Assembly: GCA_040500365.1 (NCBI GenBank)
Contig: CP148031.1
Coordinates: 744,001 to 808,000, forward strand
DNA length: 64,000 nucleotides
Direction of reading: 5' to 3'
Source: Dehalobacter alkaniphilus
GTDB lineage: Bacteria > Bacillota > Desulfitobacteriia > Desulfitobacteriales > Syntrophobotulaceae
A program made the translations under genes and the position numbers. Below the pieces are notes generated by a model, which saw nothing but the letters and a program-made list of their open reading frames with translations, was not told the origin of the DNA and made no database searches. Positions 15,169-23,694 of the stretch are shown here, piece after piece; the first letter of the stretch is position 1, and every line of letters starts with the position of its first letter.

Positions 15169-17115
15169 ATGAAGGTTTTAGCGAACCCGTGTTGTGAAAA
15201 ATGTCATCATACAACATCCACTCCCTGTTCCGATTATGTTCAATGCAGGACGGAAGGGCCGTTATGCCATGACGATGTTTCCTGCAAACAGCAGAGGCAG
15301 AAACTGATGTCTTTGATCCTGGAACCAGACAGAAAAAATAAGCAGGTTCTGGTCTGCAATGGAACAGGCTGCTTTTCTTCGGGTTCCCAGACATTAATCG
15401 ATCTACTCAGGGAAGGATTGGCTGAAAGAGGCATCCATACGGCTGACGTCCGCTCTACGGGCTGTCATGGTTTTTGCGAACAAGGGCCGACCGTGATCAT
15501 TGAACCGGACAAGACTTTCTATACGAAGGTTAAAGCGGAGGACATCTCCGAAATCATCGAAAAAGATATTATACGTGATGAAAAAGTCGAAAGACTTCTT
15601 TACGAGGATCCGGTATCGGGGAAACTCGCGGCAAATTTTGAGACCGTGAATTTATTTGCCAAACAGAAACGGATCATCCTTGATAACTGCGGCAAGATCG
15701 ACCCAGAGGAAATCAGCCATTATCTCGCTAAAGACGGCTACAAGGGTTTGGCCAAAGCGATTCAAACCATGAGCCCGGACAAGGTTGTGGAGGAAGTCAA
15801 AAAATCAGGCTTGAGAGGCCGCGGAGGTGCAGGCTTTCCGACAGGACTTAAATGGAGTCTATGCCGCCAGTCAGAGGGCACCAAAAAATATGTGATCTGC
15901 AACGCAGATGAGGGAGATCCCGGTGCGTTCATGGACAGGGGCGTTCTTGAAGGAGACCCGCATGCGGTGATTGAAGGAATGCTGATCGGAGCTTACGCGA
16001 TTGGCGCTGACGAGGGTTATATCTACTGCCGGGCCGAGTATCCGCTCGCGATCGACAGGCTTAAAACCGCGATTGCCCAGGCTGAGGAAAACGGATTACT
16101 GGGCAATAACATCCTGAATTCCGGATTTAACTTCAAACTAAAGATCAAAGCCGGTGCAGGCGCTTTTGTCTGCGGCGAGGAGACGGCCCTGATTGCTTCC
16201 ATTGAAGGCAAGCGCGGGATGCCGACGGTCAGGCCTCCCTACCCTGCCGTCAAAGGTCTCTGGGGGAAACCGACCAATATTAACAACGTCGAGACTTGGG
16301 CCAATGTACCGTATATTTTACGGAATGGCACAGACTGGTATACGCAATTCGGCACTGAAAAAAGCAAAGGCACCAAGATATTTGCTCTGACCGGCAAGGT
16401 CAATAACACCGGCCTGGTGGAAGTGCCGATGGGGATCACGCTGAGGGACATCATCTTTGATATCGGCGGCGGGATCAAGGACGGGAACCAATTTAAGGCT
16501 GTTCAGATCGGGGGGCCCTCCGGAGGCTGTCTGCCCGAGGAAATGCTGGATATTGAAGTCGATTATGATAATCTGACCGCCGCAGGAGCAATGGTTGGCT
16601 CAGGCGGACTGGTTATCCTTGATAATACGACATGTATGGTCGATATTGCGCGTTTTTTCTTAAGCTTTACCCAAAAGGAATCCTGCGGCAAGTGTACACC
16701 CTGCCGGGAAGGAACGAAGCGGCTTCTGGAAATCCTGGTCCGGATCACCAAGGGTGAGGGGCAAGCTGAGGACCTGAATACGTTGGAAAATCTGGCCAAG
16801 GTTATCAAACGGACATCACTGTGTGGTCTTGGTCAGACAGCCCCGAATCCGCTGCTCGCTACACTGCGCTATTTCCGTCACGAATATGAAGCCCATATCT
16901 TTGAGAAACGATGTCCGGCACATGCCTGTACCGCGCTGATGGAATATACGGTCGACAATGAAAAATGCAAGCGCTGCGGGCAATGTTCCAAAGTCTGTCC
17001 GGTCGGCTGCATCACCGGGGATAAAGAGACACCCTATGTGATCGATACGCAGAAATGCATTAAATGCGGGGCTTGTCTGAAAAAATGCAAATTTAATGCA
17101 ATCAGCTTAGCTTAG
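15169..17115 (+). CDS. NuoF/HydB-like NAD-binding FMN subunit with thioredoxin-like and ferredoxin domains
   Basis: A diaphorase subunit of 648 residues. In order it has: a Cys/His-rich N-terminal segment (8 Cys in about 46 residues, starting CCEKCHH), a thioredoxin-like [2Fe-2S] domain (CNGTGCFSSG ... GCHGFCEQGP), the NAD/FMN domain with GLRGRGGAGFPTGLKW and CNADEGDPGAF, an SLBB domain, the N3-type [4Fe-4S] motif ESCGKCTPCREGT near residue 505, and a C-terminal 2[4Fe-4S] ferredoxin (CKRCGQCSKVCPVGC, CIKCGACLKKCKF). It should pass electrons between NAD(H), ferredoxin and the catalytic FdhA encoded next. Confidence 0.94.
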   Translation: MKVLANPCCEKCHHTTSTPCSDYVQCRTEGPLCHDDVSCKQQRQKLMSLILEPDRKNKQVLVCNGTGCFSSGSQTLIDLLREGLAERGIHTADVRSTGCHGFCEQGPTVIIEPDKTFYTKVKAEDISEIIEKDIIRDEKVERLLYEDPVSGKLAANFETVNLFAKQKRIILDNCGKIDPEEISHYLAKDGYKGLAKAIQTMSPDKVVEEVKKSGLRGRGGAGFPTGLKWSLCRQSEGTKKYVICNADEGDPGAFMDRGVLEGDPHAVIEGMLIGAYAIGADEGYIYCRAEYPLAIDRLKTAIAQAEENGLLGNNILNSGFNFKLKIKAGAGAFVCGEETALIASIEGKRGMPTVRPPYPAVKGLWGKPTNINNVETWANVPYILRNGTDWYTQFGTEKSKGTKIFALTGKVNNTGLVEVPMGITLRDIIFDIGGGIKDGNQFKAVQIGGPSGGCLPEEMLDIEVDYDNLTAAGAMVGSGGLVILDNTTCMVDIARFFLSFTQKESCGKCTPCREGTKRLLEILVRITKGEGQAEDLNTLENLAKVIKRTSLCGLGQTAPNPLLATLRYFRHEYEAHIFEKRCPAHACTALMEYTVDNEKCKRCGQCSKVCPVGCITGDKETPYVIDTQKCIKCGACLKKCKFNAISLA

Positions 17116-17230
17116 TATTTCAAATGGTTATCCAGATAAGCTTAGGAATGGCTGATCAGGTATTCGTTTATTTGAATGTCGAGTGATTTGTATTGTTTGC
17201 TTGGATGAAAAGTGAAAAAGGAGTGAGAGT

Positions 17231-19906
17231 GTGGAAAAGGTTCAACTCCAAATTGACGGAAAAACTGTATTGGCCTCAGCAAAATCTACGATTTTGGAAG
17301 CTTGCCGGAAAAACGGGATTTCTGTTCCGACACTGTGCCATGCTCCCGAACTGACCAACTGGGGCGCTTGCAGGTTGTGCATGGTCGAAGTAGAAGGCAT
17401 GCGAAACCTGGCTACAGCATGTACGATGGAAGTACAACAGGGGATGGTCGTAAGGACTTCAACATCGGAAATTAGGGAAGCCCGCAGAACTATCCTGGAA
17501 TTGATTTTAGCGAACCATGATATTGACTGCCTAACCTGCGAAAAGATGGGAGACTGCGATCTTTCCCGTTATGCCTATGAATATCAGGTCAAAGGAAATA
17601 CTTTTCAGGGAGAGAAACGCTGCTCTGACCCGGATGACAGCAATCCGTTCATTTTTCGGGATATGAATAAATGCATTTTATGCGGCAAATGCGTGAGGGC
17701 TTGTGCCGAGATTCAGGTCAATAATGTTCTGGATTATTCCAAACGCGGTTTTGAAACCCAGGTTGGGCCTGCTTTTGACCTGCCGTACGGTGACTCGGAT
17801 TGTGTATTCTGCGGCTCATGTCTGGCCGTTTGTCCGGTTGGCGCACTGACTGAAAAACAAATGATCGGCAAAGGACGTCCCTGGGAAATCAAAAAGGTTC
17901 GGACCACGTGTCCTTACTGCGGAACAGGCTGCAATTTTGACCTGAACGTCAAGGACGGCAAAGTGATCGGAGTAACCTCCAATTCCGATGCACCGGTTAA
18001 TGGCAGGGCACTGTGTGTGAAAGGACGATTTGGATATGATACGATTCACAGTCCGAACCGCCTGCAAGCTCCGTTGATCAGAAAAGACGGTGAACTGGTC
18101 GAAGCGAACTGGGACGAAGCCATTGATCTTATCGCAGAGAAATTCACGGCAATCAAGGCCGAAAATGGTCCTGATTCGCTAGGTGCTTTAAGCTCAGCAC
18201 GCTGTATCAATGAAGACAATTACCTGATGCAAAAACTGATGCGCGCAGTGATCGGAACCAATAACATCGATCATTGCGCCCGGACCTGACACGCTCCCTC
18301 TGTGGCCGGTCTGGCCACTTCATTTGGTTCGGGAGCTATGACGAACTCAATTGGTGAAATACCGCATTCTAAGGTTATTTTAGTGATCGGTTCCAATACG
18401 ACTGAAGCTCATCCCGTCATCGGCGGCAAGATCAAGCAGGCAGTACTCAACGGCTGCAGACTGATTGTGGCCGATCCGAGGGGAATCGAGCTGACCGGGT
18501 TTGCCGAAGTCTGGATGCGGCTGCGGCCCGGGACAGACATCACGCTGGTCAACGGGCTGATGCATATCATTCTGAATCAGGGATGGGAAGATCGTTCCTT
18601 TATTGAAAAAAGAACGGAAGGATATGAAGGACTGAAGGTGATCCTTCCTAAATATACGCCCGAGTATGTCAGCAGGGTTACCGGGGTTCAGGAGGAACTC
18701 CTTTATCAGGCTGCGGAGATCTATGCTACAGCCGAAAGTGCCCAGATCTTCTATACACTGGGCATTACCGAGCATATCACCGGTACGGACAATGTGATGT
18801 CCCTGGCCAACCTGGCCATGCTGACCGGCAATCTTGGCAAAGAAAATTCCGGCGTCAATCCGCTGCGGGGACAAAACAATGTCCAGGGAGCCTGTGATAT
18901 GGGCGCGCTGCCGAACTTCTTCCCGGGATATCAGAAAGTGGAAGACGAAAAAGCAAGAGACAAATTTGAAAAGGTCTGGGGAGTACCTTTAAACCCGAAC
19001 AAAGGGTACATGATCCCGGATATGTTTGAAGCCTCTCTTAAAGGGAAGCTGAAAGCAATGTATATCATGGGAGAGGACCCGGTTTCAACGGATGCAGATG
19101 CCCACCATGTACGCAAGGGACTACAGGCACTTGACTTTCTGGTTGTCCAGGATATCTTCCTTACCGAGACAGCCAAACTGGCCGATGTCGTGCTTCCCGG
19201 CGTGAGCTACGCGGAAAAAACCGGAACATTTACGAATACCGAACGTCGCGTGCAAATGGTCAACAAAGCGGTTGAGCCTGCTGAAGGCGCCAAACCAGAC
19301 TGGCAGATTATCAGTGCCATTGCCAACAGAATGGGCTCTGATTTCAACTATCATTCAACGGCAGACATCATGAATGAAGTCTCTTCACTGGCACCGCAAT
19401 ACGCGGGTATTTCGCACGAACGTCTCGGAACGCATGGCCTGCAGTGGCCGGTTACCTGTGAAACCCATCCGGGTACCCCGATCCTGCATATGGATGGCTG
19501 CACGCGGGGCAATGGGCTGTTTATGCCAATTGAAGCCAGAGTTTCGGATGAGCTGCCGGATAAGAATTATCCTTTCCTGCTCAGCACCGGACGCAAACTT
19601 AGCCACTATAACATCTCGACGCGCTATTCAGACGTGTTAAGTGCTTATTCGGCAGAAGAATTTGCCGAGGTCAACCCTGAAGATGCCAGGAACCTAAATG
19701 TCTGTGACGGTGAGAAGGTCAGGGTCTCCTCACGCCGGGGCGAAGTGGATACAAAGGTCAGGGTAACGGACAAAGTTCCGCCTGGAATGATCTTCATGAC
19801 GTTCCACTATGTGGACTCCCCGGTCAATGTTTTGACGAACGCAGCTTGCGATAAGGTCTCGGGTACGTACGAATACAAGGTGTGTGCAGTTAGAATTTCG
19901 AAGTAA
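17231..19906 (+). CDS. fdhA: selenocysteine-containing formate dehydrogenase catalytic subunit FdhA (TGA 18287-18289 read as Sec)
   Basis: Catalytic subunit oxidising formate to CO2 (or the reverse) at a Mo/W-bis-MGD centre, 891 residues including one selenocysteine. The N-terminus carries NuoG-like clusters: a [2Fe-2S] domain (GACRLCMVEVEG), a CLTCEKMGDC motif, and a 2[4Fe-4S] ferredoxin domain (CILCGKCVRAC, CVFCGSCLAVCPVG). The [4Fe-4S] motif of the molybdopterin domain is CPYCGTGC. The frame reaches TGA at residue 353 in the context CART-TGA-HAPSVAGL, which is the Sec position of FdhF/FdhA, and continues unbroken to 19906. A matching SECIS follows the TGA. The GTG start has AAGGAGTGAGA upstream. 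Automatic gene callers split this gene in two. Confidence 0.95.
18287..18318 (+). promoter_or_regulatory. selenocysteine codon and bacterial SECIS hairpin
   Basis: TGA at 18287-18289 is followed, 12 bases on, by stem GTGGCC (18302-18307), loop GGTCT (18308-18312) and stem GGCCAC (18313-18318). The loop is the SelB-recognised GGUCU of Escherichia coli fdhF, and its distance from the TGA (18 bases) is the same as in that gene. The hairpin is inside the coding sequence. Confidence 0.92.
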
Positions 19907-20003
19907 AACAATATGGGCAGTTGCTAATTATTGCATCATCAAGGTAAATTTAAGAATATGCATGAAAGGCAAAAAATACAAAAATTTGTCACCAACTAAA
20001 AAA

Positions 20004-20046
20004 GTCTTCCTTCAGAGTTTAAATCTGAGGGAAGACCTTATTTTTT
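20004..20046 (+). terminator. terminator of the formate dehydrogenase operon
   Basis: Thirteen-base stem (GTCTTCCTTCAGA at 20004-20016 with 20024-20036, one G-T pair), 7-base loop, then CTTATTTTTT. Confidence 0.88.
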
Positions 20047-20079
20047 GTAGAAAGAAAACCATAGACTTTTGATAAACAT

Positions 20080-20099
20080 AAGCCTGTCACTCCTTGTCC
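20080..20099 (+). repeat. direct repeat, left copy flanking NYN gene
   Basis: A 20-base segment beginning AAGCCTGTCAC and ending TTGTCC recurs at 20990-21009 with 17 of 20 identities. The two copies bracket the NYN-domain gene. Confidence 0.6.
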
Positions 20100-20149
20100 G
20101 AGGCAGACATATATTGATAGAGGAACAATGAGCAAAAGGGGTATCTTCA

Positions 20150-20986
20150 TTGAAGGCAATAGCATTTGTTGATTACGAAAATATCTGGGAAGGCCTTCAC
20201 GAATACGGCTATAGGCTGATGCCCGAGGAGTTTATTCAGCTCCTGGAGGACTATGCGGATCATATTGGAGTGGATCTAAAAGCCGTCTATTTGTATGCAA
20301 ATTTTGACAAGGAAGAATTCTGGAGGACCCAAACTGCCTTTGAAAAGAAAAACATCTTCACGCGTCATGTCTATGGGAAAAATAACTATGTGAACACCGA
20401 AATCCGTGCAAATGCGGCGGATACGGAACTGATGCTGGAGGTTCAGGAAATTCTGGTGACCAGACCGAAAGCCGCAGAACTGTTTCTTTTATTTACAAGT
20501 GATGGCGATTTTCTGCCTATTATCCGAAGAATCCGTGCCTGGGGGAAAGAAGTCCGAATCATCGGTGTCAAAGACAAAATCAATCACTTGCTGATTCCTT
20601 ACTGTGAAAGTCTGGATGTTTTCTTTAATCTTCTCAATAAGGATTCTGCCAAGTATATGCCGGTTGATGATTTTCCGACAGGAATCGAATTGATTGCTGA
20701 GATGCAGATGAGATTGCCCTATGTTGCTTCCACCAGGGCTCGGTCGTATTTAAGTACCAAGCTAGGAAGAGCGGCCTCTGAAGTCAAAGATTTTATCCAG
20801 TACCTTTTGACGGAGAACTGCCTGATAGAAAAAGAATTCCGTGATCCAAACCTTGTCATCAAAAAGACCAAGATCTATTTGTTAAACCTGGTCAACCCAT
20901 TGATCACAGAAATCCTGGGCAGTAATCTGACAGAACAGCTTGCAGCCCGTTACGCAAGATTGAGTTCAGAGATTGTTGAGAAGTAA
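20150..20986 (+). CDS. NYN domain protein (LabA/DUF88-like)
   Basis: A protein of 278 residues with an N-terminal NYN (PIN-like) nuclease-fold domain. The acidic motif FVDYENIW opens the protein, the second acidic motif is FTSDGDFLPIIRRIRAWGKEV near residue 122, and NTEIRANAADTELMLEV supplies further acidic residues. The C-terminal ~90 residues resemble an OST-HTH/LOTUS-like winged-helix region, which I infer from position and length only. It starts with TTG at 20150 behind AAAAGGGG. NYN proteins usually act on RNA; the target is unknown. Confidence 0.85.
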   Translation: MKAIAFVDYENIWEGLHEYGYRLMPEEFIQLLEDYADHIGVDLKAVYLYANFDKEEFWRTQTAFEKKNIFTRHVYGKNNYVNTEIRANAADTELMLEVQEILVTRPKAAELFLLFTSDGDFLPIIRRIRAWGKEVRIIGVKDKINHLLIPYCESLDVFFNLLNKDSAKYMPVDDFPTGIELIAEMQMRLPYVASTRARSYLSTKLGRAASEVKDFIQYLLTENCLIEKEFRDPNLVIKKTKIYLLNLVNPLITEILGSNLTEQLAARYARLSSEIVEK

Positions 20987-20989
20987 CGG

Positions 20990-21009
20990 AAGCCTGTCAC
21001 CGATTGTCC
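20990..21009 (+). repeat. direct repeat, right copy flanking NYN gene
   Basis: Second copy of the 20-base segment at 20080-20099 (three mismatches in the middle). It lies just after the stop codon of the NYN gene. Confidence 0.6.
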
Positions 21010-21048
21010 TTTTTTCTCATAGGATATGGAAAAAAGGAAAGGTGTCCA

Positions 21049-22134
21049 ATGAACGATCAGCTGCAAGAAATGTTGGCAATGCCCGGAGTTATAGGCTTTG
21101 GTAACGGGATTAAAGAAACCAATGGTCATCCGACGGGAACGGAAGCATTACTTGTTTTTGTCGAGAAAAAGATTCCCCGCTCGGAACTCGGGGACAATGA
21201 ATGTGTACCAAATCTGATTAATAATATACTCACCGATGTAATCGAAATTGGGGAAATTTTTGCTCACAATGAAGCCAGTGGCAGGCGCGCAGCAGCACAA
21301 GGGTTCGTTGTTTTCCTTCGAAACCTCGTGGGGAATCCCGCGAAAAATTTCCCCAAAACCCTGCACAAAAACCTGACGTTCAATTTTAATGCAAAAGCTA
21401 CAACCAAAGAAAGAATAAATGCTGGTGACTTCCTGAGTCTATGGAGATGGCTAATTAAAGAACGGGGAGGTTCTTCGGCGGTCAGCAGGATTTCTTTGGT
21501 CAGACCTGCAGTCCCGGGTGTCAGTATTGGTCATTATCAGGGGGGAGCCGGAACCTTTGGAGCGTTAGTCTATGATAAAAAAAGCAGCCAGCCCCTGATC
21601 TTATCCAATAATCATGTCTTGGCGAATACATCGATGATGAGCAATGCCCGGGCCTCGATCAACGATCTAATTACTCAACCGGCAGGAATAGATGGTTCAA
21701 ATGAAGCTATCGGTTATCTTGCAAGGTATGCGGCATTAAATGTTTACCCTAATCCGAATTGCGTGGACTGCGCTGTCGCCAAACCGGTAAGTGCCGCTGC
21801 TGTGAGCCCAGAAATATTGGAGATCGGTAAAGTTACGGGTGTGACTGAGGCCGCACCCGGCATGACGGTAAAAAAATCAGGGAGAACTACAGGACTAACG
21901 ATTGGCAAAATCAGAGCAATTAATTCAACAGTAAAAGTCAATTATGGAGAAGGTAGAATTCTGTTATTTGAAAAACAGATCATTGCTTCCAAAATGTCTG
22001 AACCGGGCGACAGCGGATCCTTGGTTGTAGATTTCAGAAACAGGGCTGTAGGTCTGCTATTTGCCGGCTCAAATCAAAGTACAATTATTAATCCGATCAA
22101 TCAGGTTCTCGAAACACTTCAAGTAAAGTTCTAG
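21049..22134 (+). CDS. trypsin-like serine protease family protein
   Basis: A protein of 361 residues with a chymotrypsin-fold domain in its second half. The likely triad is His in LILSNNHVLA, Asp in NCVDCAVAKP and Ser in EPGDSGSLVVD; all three are in the right order. The first ~110 residues (GVIGFGNGIKE, ALLVFVEKKIP) are typical of a group of bacterial intracellular-type homologues without a signal peptide. None is seen here. The ATG at 21049 follows AAAGG. Substrate and role are unknown. Confidence 0.82.
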   Translation: MNDQLQEMLAMPGVIGFGNGIKETNGHPTGTEALLVFVEKKIPRSELGDNECVPNLINNILTDVIEIGEIFAHNEASGRRAAAQGFVVFLRNLVGNPAKNFPKTLHKNLTFNFNAKATTKERINAGDFLSLWRWLIKERGGSSAVSRISLVRPAVPGVSIGHYQGGAGTFGALVYDKKSSQPLILSNNHVLANTSMMSNARASINDLITQPAGIDGSNEAIGYLARYAALNVYPNPNCVDCAVAKPVSAAAVSPEILEIGKVTGVTEAAPGMTVKKSGRTTGLTIGKIRAINSTVKVNYGEGRILLFEKQIIASKMSEPGDSGSLVVDFRNRAVGLLFAGSNQSTIINPINQVLETLQVKF

Positions 22135-22145
22135 TGCAGTTATTC

Positions 22146-22186
22146 AAACTCTGGTTTTGTACCTGACGTACATACCAGAGTTTTTT
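22146..22186 (+). terminator. terminator after protease gene
   Basis: AAACTCTGGT (22146-22155) pairs with ACCAGAGTTT (22174-22183), followed by a T run to 22186. Confidence 0.85.
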
Positions 22187-22275
22187 GACGGCCACGAATG
22201 GACCGGCATTTATTGAATTGCTTGCAAATCCGGCGCTTTTGAAATGTCCTTTCTTTGGCATGGTTTGTGTATATT

Positions 22276-22307
22276 AAAAGAGGAGGGTTCCTGGCAAGGA
22301 ATCCTCC
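22276..22307 (-). terminator. terminator of the proline-rich membrane protein gene
   Basis: On the minus strand a 10-bp stem (22298-22307 with 22282-22291, one wobble) with a 6-base loop is followed by TCTTTTAAT. Confidence 0.65.
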
Positions 22308-22352
22308 GTAAGACCAGACGCTGCTGTTTGTGTTCCCTATTCGAAACTACGC

Positions 22353-22637
22353 TTATCTGAGGGCTAAAATGATCAATGCAATAAGCAAGATGACAAAGGC
22401 GATGATTAATACCGGAGAAAAGATAAAAAAGTTAATAATAAGGAATAAACTTGCTAAAACAACTCCGGCTATCAATCCCGGGATAAAACCAATAACAGGC
22501 GGTGGGGGGACTGGCGGAATCGGTGGAACAGGTGGATGTGGTGGAACAGGCGGAATAGGGGGCACAGGTGGTCCAGGGGGGAATGGGTAACGATTACAGC
22601 AACAGCCGCCCAACCGTTGATCGAAAAGCAATGACAT
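22353..22637 (-). CDS. small proline-rich membrane protein, function unknown
   Basis: An unrecognised protein of 94 residues. After a short Cys-rich segment (GGCCCNRYPF) it has a run of about 30 residues built from PPxPP units (PPVPPIPPVPP and similar), then about 45 very hydrophobic residues forming one or two membrane segments. GAGGAGG stands at the right distance before the ATG at 22637. The proline region may act as a rigid stalk outside the membrane; that is inference. Confidence 0.65.
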   Translation of the reverse strand: MSLLFDQRLGGCCCNRYPFPPGPPVPPIPPVPPHPPVPPIPPVPPPPVIGFIPGLIAGVVLASLFLIINFFIFSPVLIIAFVILLIALIILALR

Positions 22638-22745
22638 TGAAATTCCTCCTCTTAAGATGAAGATTAGGCCCAAAGGGCTTTAATAAGATAAGAGGAACAT
22701 GGGCTGCCCCAAAAATATTTGGACAGCCCCAAACTGCATATCCCT

Positions 22746-22943
22746 TTAGAAACTCAAACGGAAAATGACGACTCCGAGAAGCAGCAAGATCAGACCAGCC
22801 AGAATCGCGATTGGGTTAACGATTGAAGGCCAAGCAACTAAAAATAACCCCAGACCAGCGGCAGCAATTGCGCCGATCAATCTGAGGACAGGGAAAGACT
22901 CTGACGAATCTACTTCCTGCGTACGGATAACCTGTTGAAGCAT
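22746..22943 (-). CDS. small membrane protein, function unknown
   Basis: A 65-residue protein with a polar N-terminus (MLQQVIRTQEVDSSESF) and two hydrophobic segments (LIGAIAAAGLGLFLVAW and the last 20 residues). AAAGGGGA precedes its ATG. It lies about 100 bases upstream of the proline-rich membrane protein gene on the same strand and could share its transcript. I do not recognise the family. Confidence 0.65.
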   Translation of the reverse strand: MLQQVIRTQEVDSSESFPVLRLIGAIAAAGLGLFLVAWPSIVNPIAILAGLILLLLGVVIFRLSF

Positions 22944-23079
22944 TGTATGGTCCCCTTTCTTCTTGTGTCACAGCATCGACTTGTCTTTTTATATTATTCG
23001 GCTTGTCTGAGGTATGTTCATGATCCAAGGGGTTTTATGGTATTTTTCTAAAAATTCTTCCTAAAAAATATATTTCGAA

Positions 23080-23108
23080 TTGACAAAAACATTGGCCTGA
23101 CATATAGT
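23080..23108 (+). promoter_or_regulatory. SigA-type promoter of the MarR/FabT-like gene
   Basis: TTGACA at 23080-23085 and TATAGT at 23103-23108 with a 17-base spacer. Expected start of transcription is near 23115, just before the operator. Confidence 0.8.
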
Positions 23109-23120
23109 AAAACTAATTTA

Positions 23121-23135
23121 GTTTGAGCGTCAAAC
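23121..23135. promoter_or_regulatory. FabT-like operator
   Basis: Perfect palindrome GTTTGA-gcg-TCAAAC, preceded by A. This matches the known FabT box pattern (AGTTTGAnnnTCAAA). Its place just after the promoter of a MarR-type gene suggests autoregulation. Confidence 0.72.
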
Positions 23136-23163
23136 AAAGAAGTATGATGGTAAGTGGTGCTTT

Positions 23164-23622
23164 ATGAATAATCTTTATGGGACTTTAAATGAACTCCTGG
23201 TAAAACTATTCAACGACATTCTCCAAATCGAAGAACTGTCCCTTAAGGAGAATGAATTCAGCGACCTCTCTATCACAGAAATACATGTGATTGAAGCAAT
23301 TGGCCTCACTAAGCGCAACATGTCTTCTGTAGCCAGAGATTTGGACATTACGATTGGGACTCTGACCTTTTCGGCTAACAACCTTGTGCAGAAAGGCTAT
23401 GTAAACCGGATCAGAAGTGATGATGACCGACGGATTGTGCTAGTTTCTCTTACCGACAAAGGTGTACAGGCTTATAAGCATCATGCCGGGTTTCATGATG
23501 AAATGATCCAAACAACCATTTCCCGACTTTCGGATGAGGAAATGGAAGTACTTGTCTCGGCTCTCGAAAATATTAACGGGTATTTTAAGGTCAAGTACAA
23601 TTTGAAAAGAAGAGAAAAATAA
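23164..23622 (+). CDS. MarR family regulator, FabT-like
   Basis: A winged-helix regulator of 152 residues. The recognition region is MSSVARDLDITIGTLTFSANNLVQKGYV, and the wing holds RSDDDRRIVLVSLTDKG, both typical of MarR proteins; the whole resembles FabT, the acyl-ACP-responsive repressor of fatty acid synthesis. The FabT-type palindrome in its own leader and the neighbouring DegV/FakB fatty-acid-binding protein support that reading. No fab genes are in the window, so the wider regulon is not visible. Confidence 0.82.
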   Translation: MNNLYGTLNELLVKLFNDILQIEELSLKENEFSDLSITEIHVIEAIGLTKRNMSSVARDLDITIGTLTFSANNLVQKGYVNRIRSDDDRRIVLVSLTDKGVQAYKHHAGFHDEMIQTTISRLSDEEMEVLVSALENINGYFKVKYNLKRREK

Positions 23623-23645
23623 CAGAGCAAGCTGCACAGACACGT

Positions 23646-23694
23646 GAGGTTGGAAAGAATGTCAGTTACGGGAGGTTGGAAAGAATGTCAGTTA
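23646..23694 (+). repeat. tandem duplication of the degV ribosome-binding site and start codon
   Basis: A 23-base unit beginning GAGGTTGGAAAGAATG and ending TCAGTTA occurs at 23646-23668 and again at 23672-23694. Each copy has its own Shine-Dalgarno sequence and ATG. The offset of 26 bases puts the first ATG (23659) in a different frame from the gene. Confidence 0.92.

Noticed and set aside
17231..18289. FdhA as two genes or a pseudogene broken by TGA
   Set aside because: The TGA is at the known selenocysteine position and has a correct SECIS; the frame continues with full conservation to 19906.
22701..22730. Hairpin GGGCTG/CAGCCC between two small minus-strand genes as terminator
   Set aside because: No T run on either strand and a large mismatched middle.
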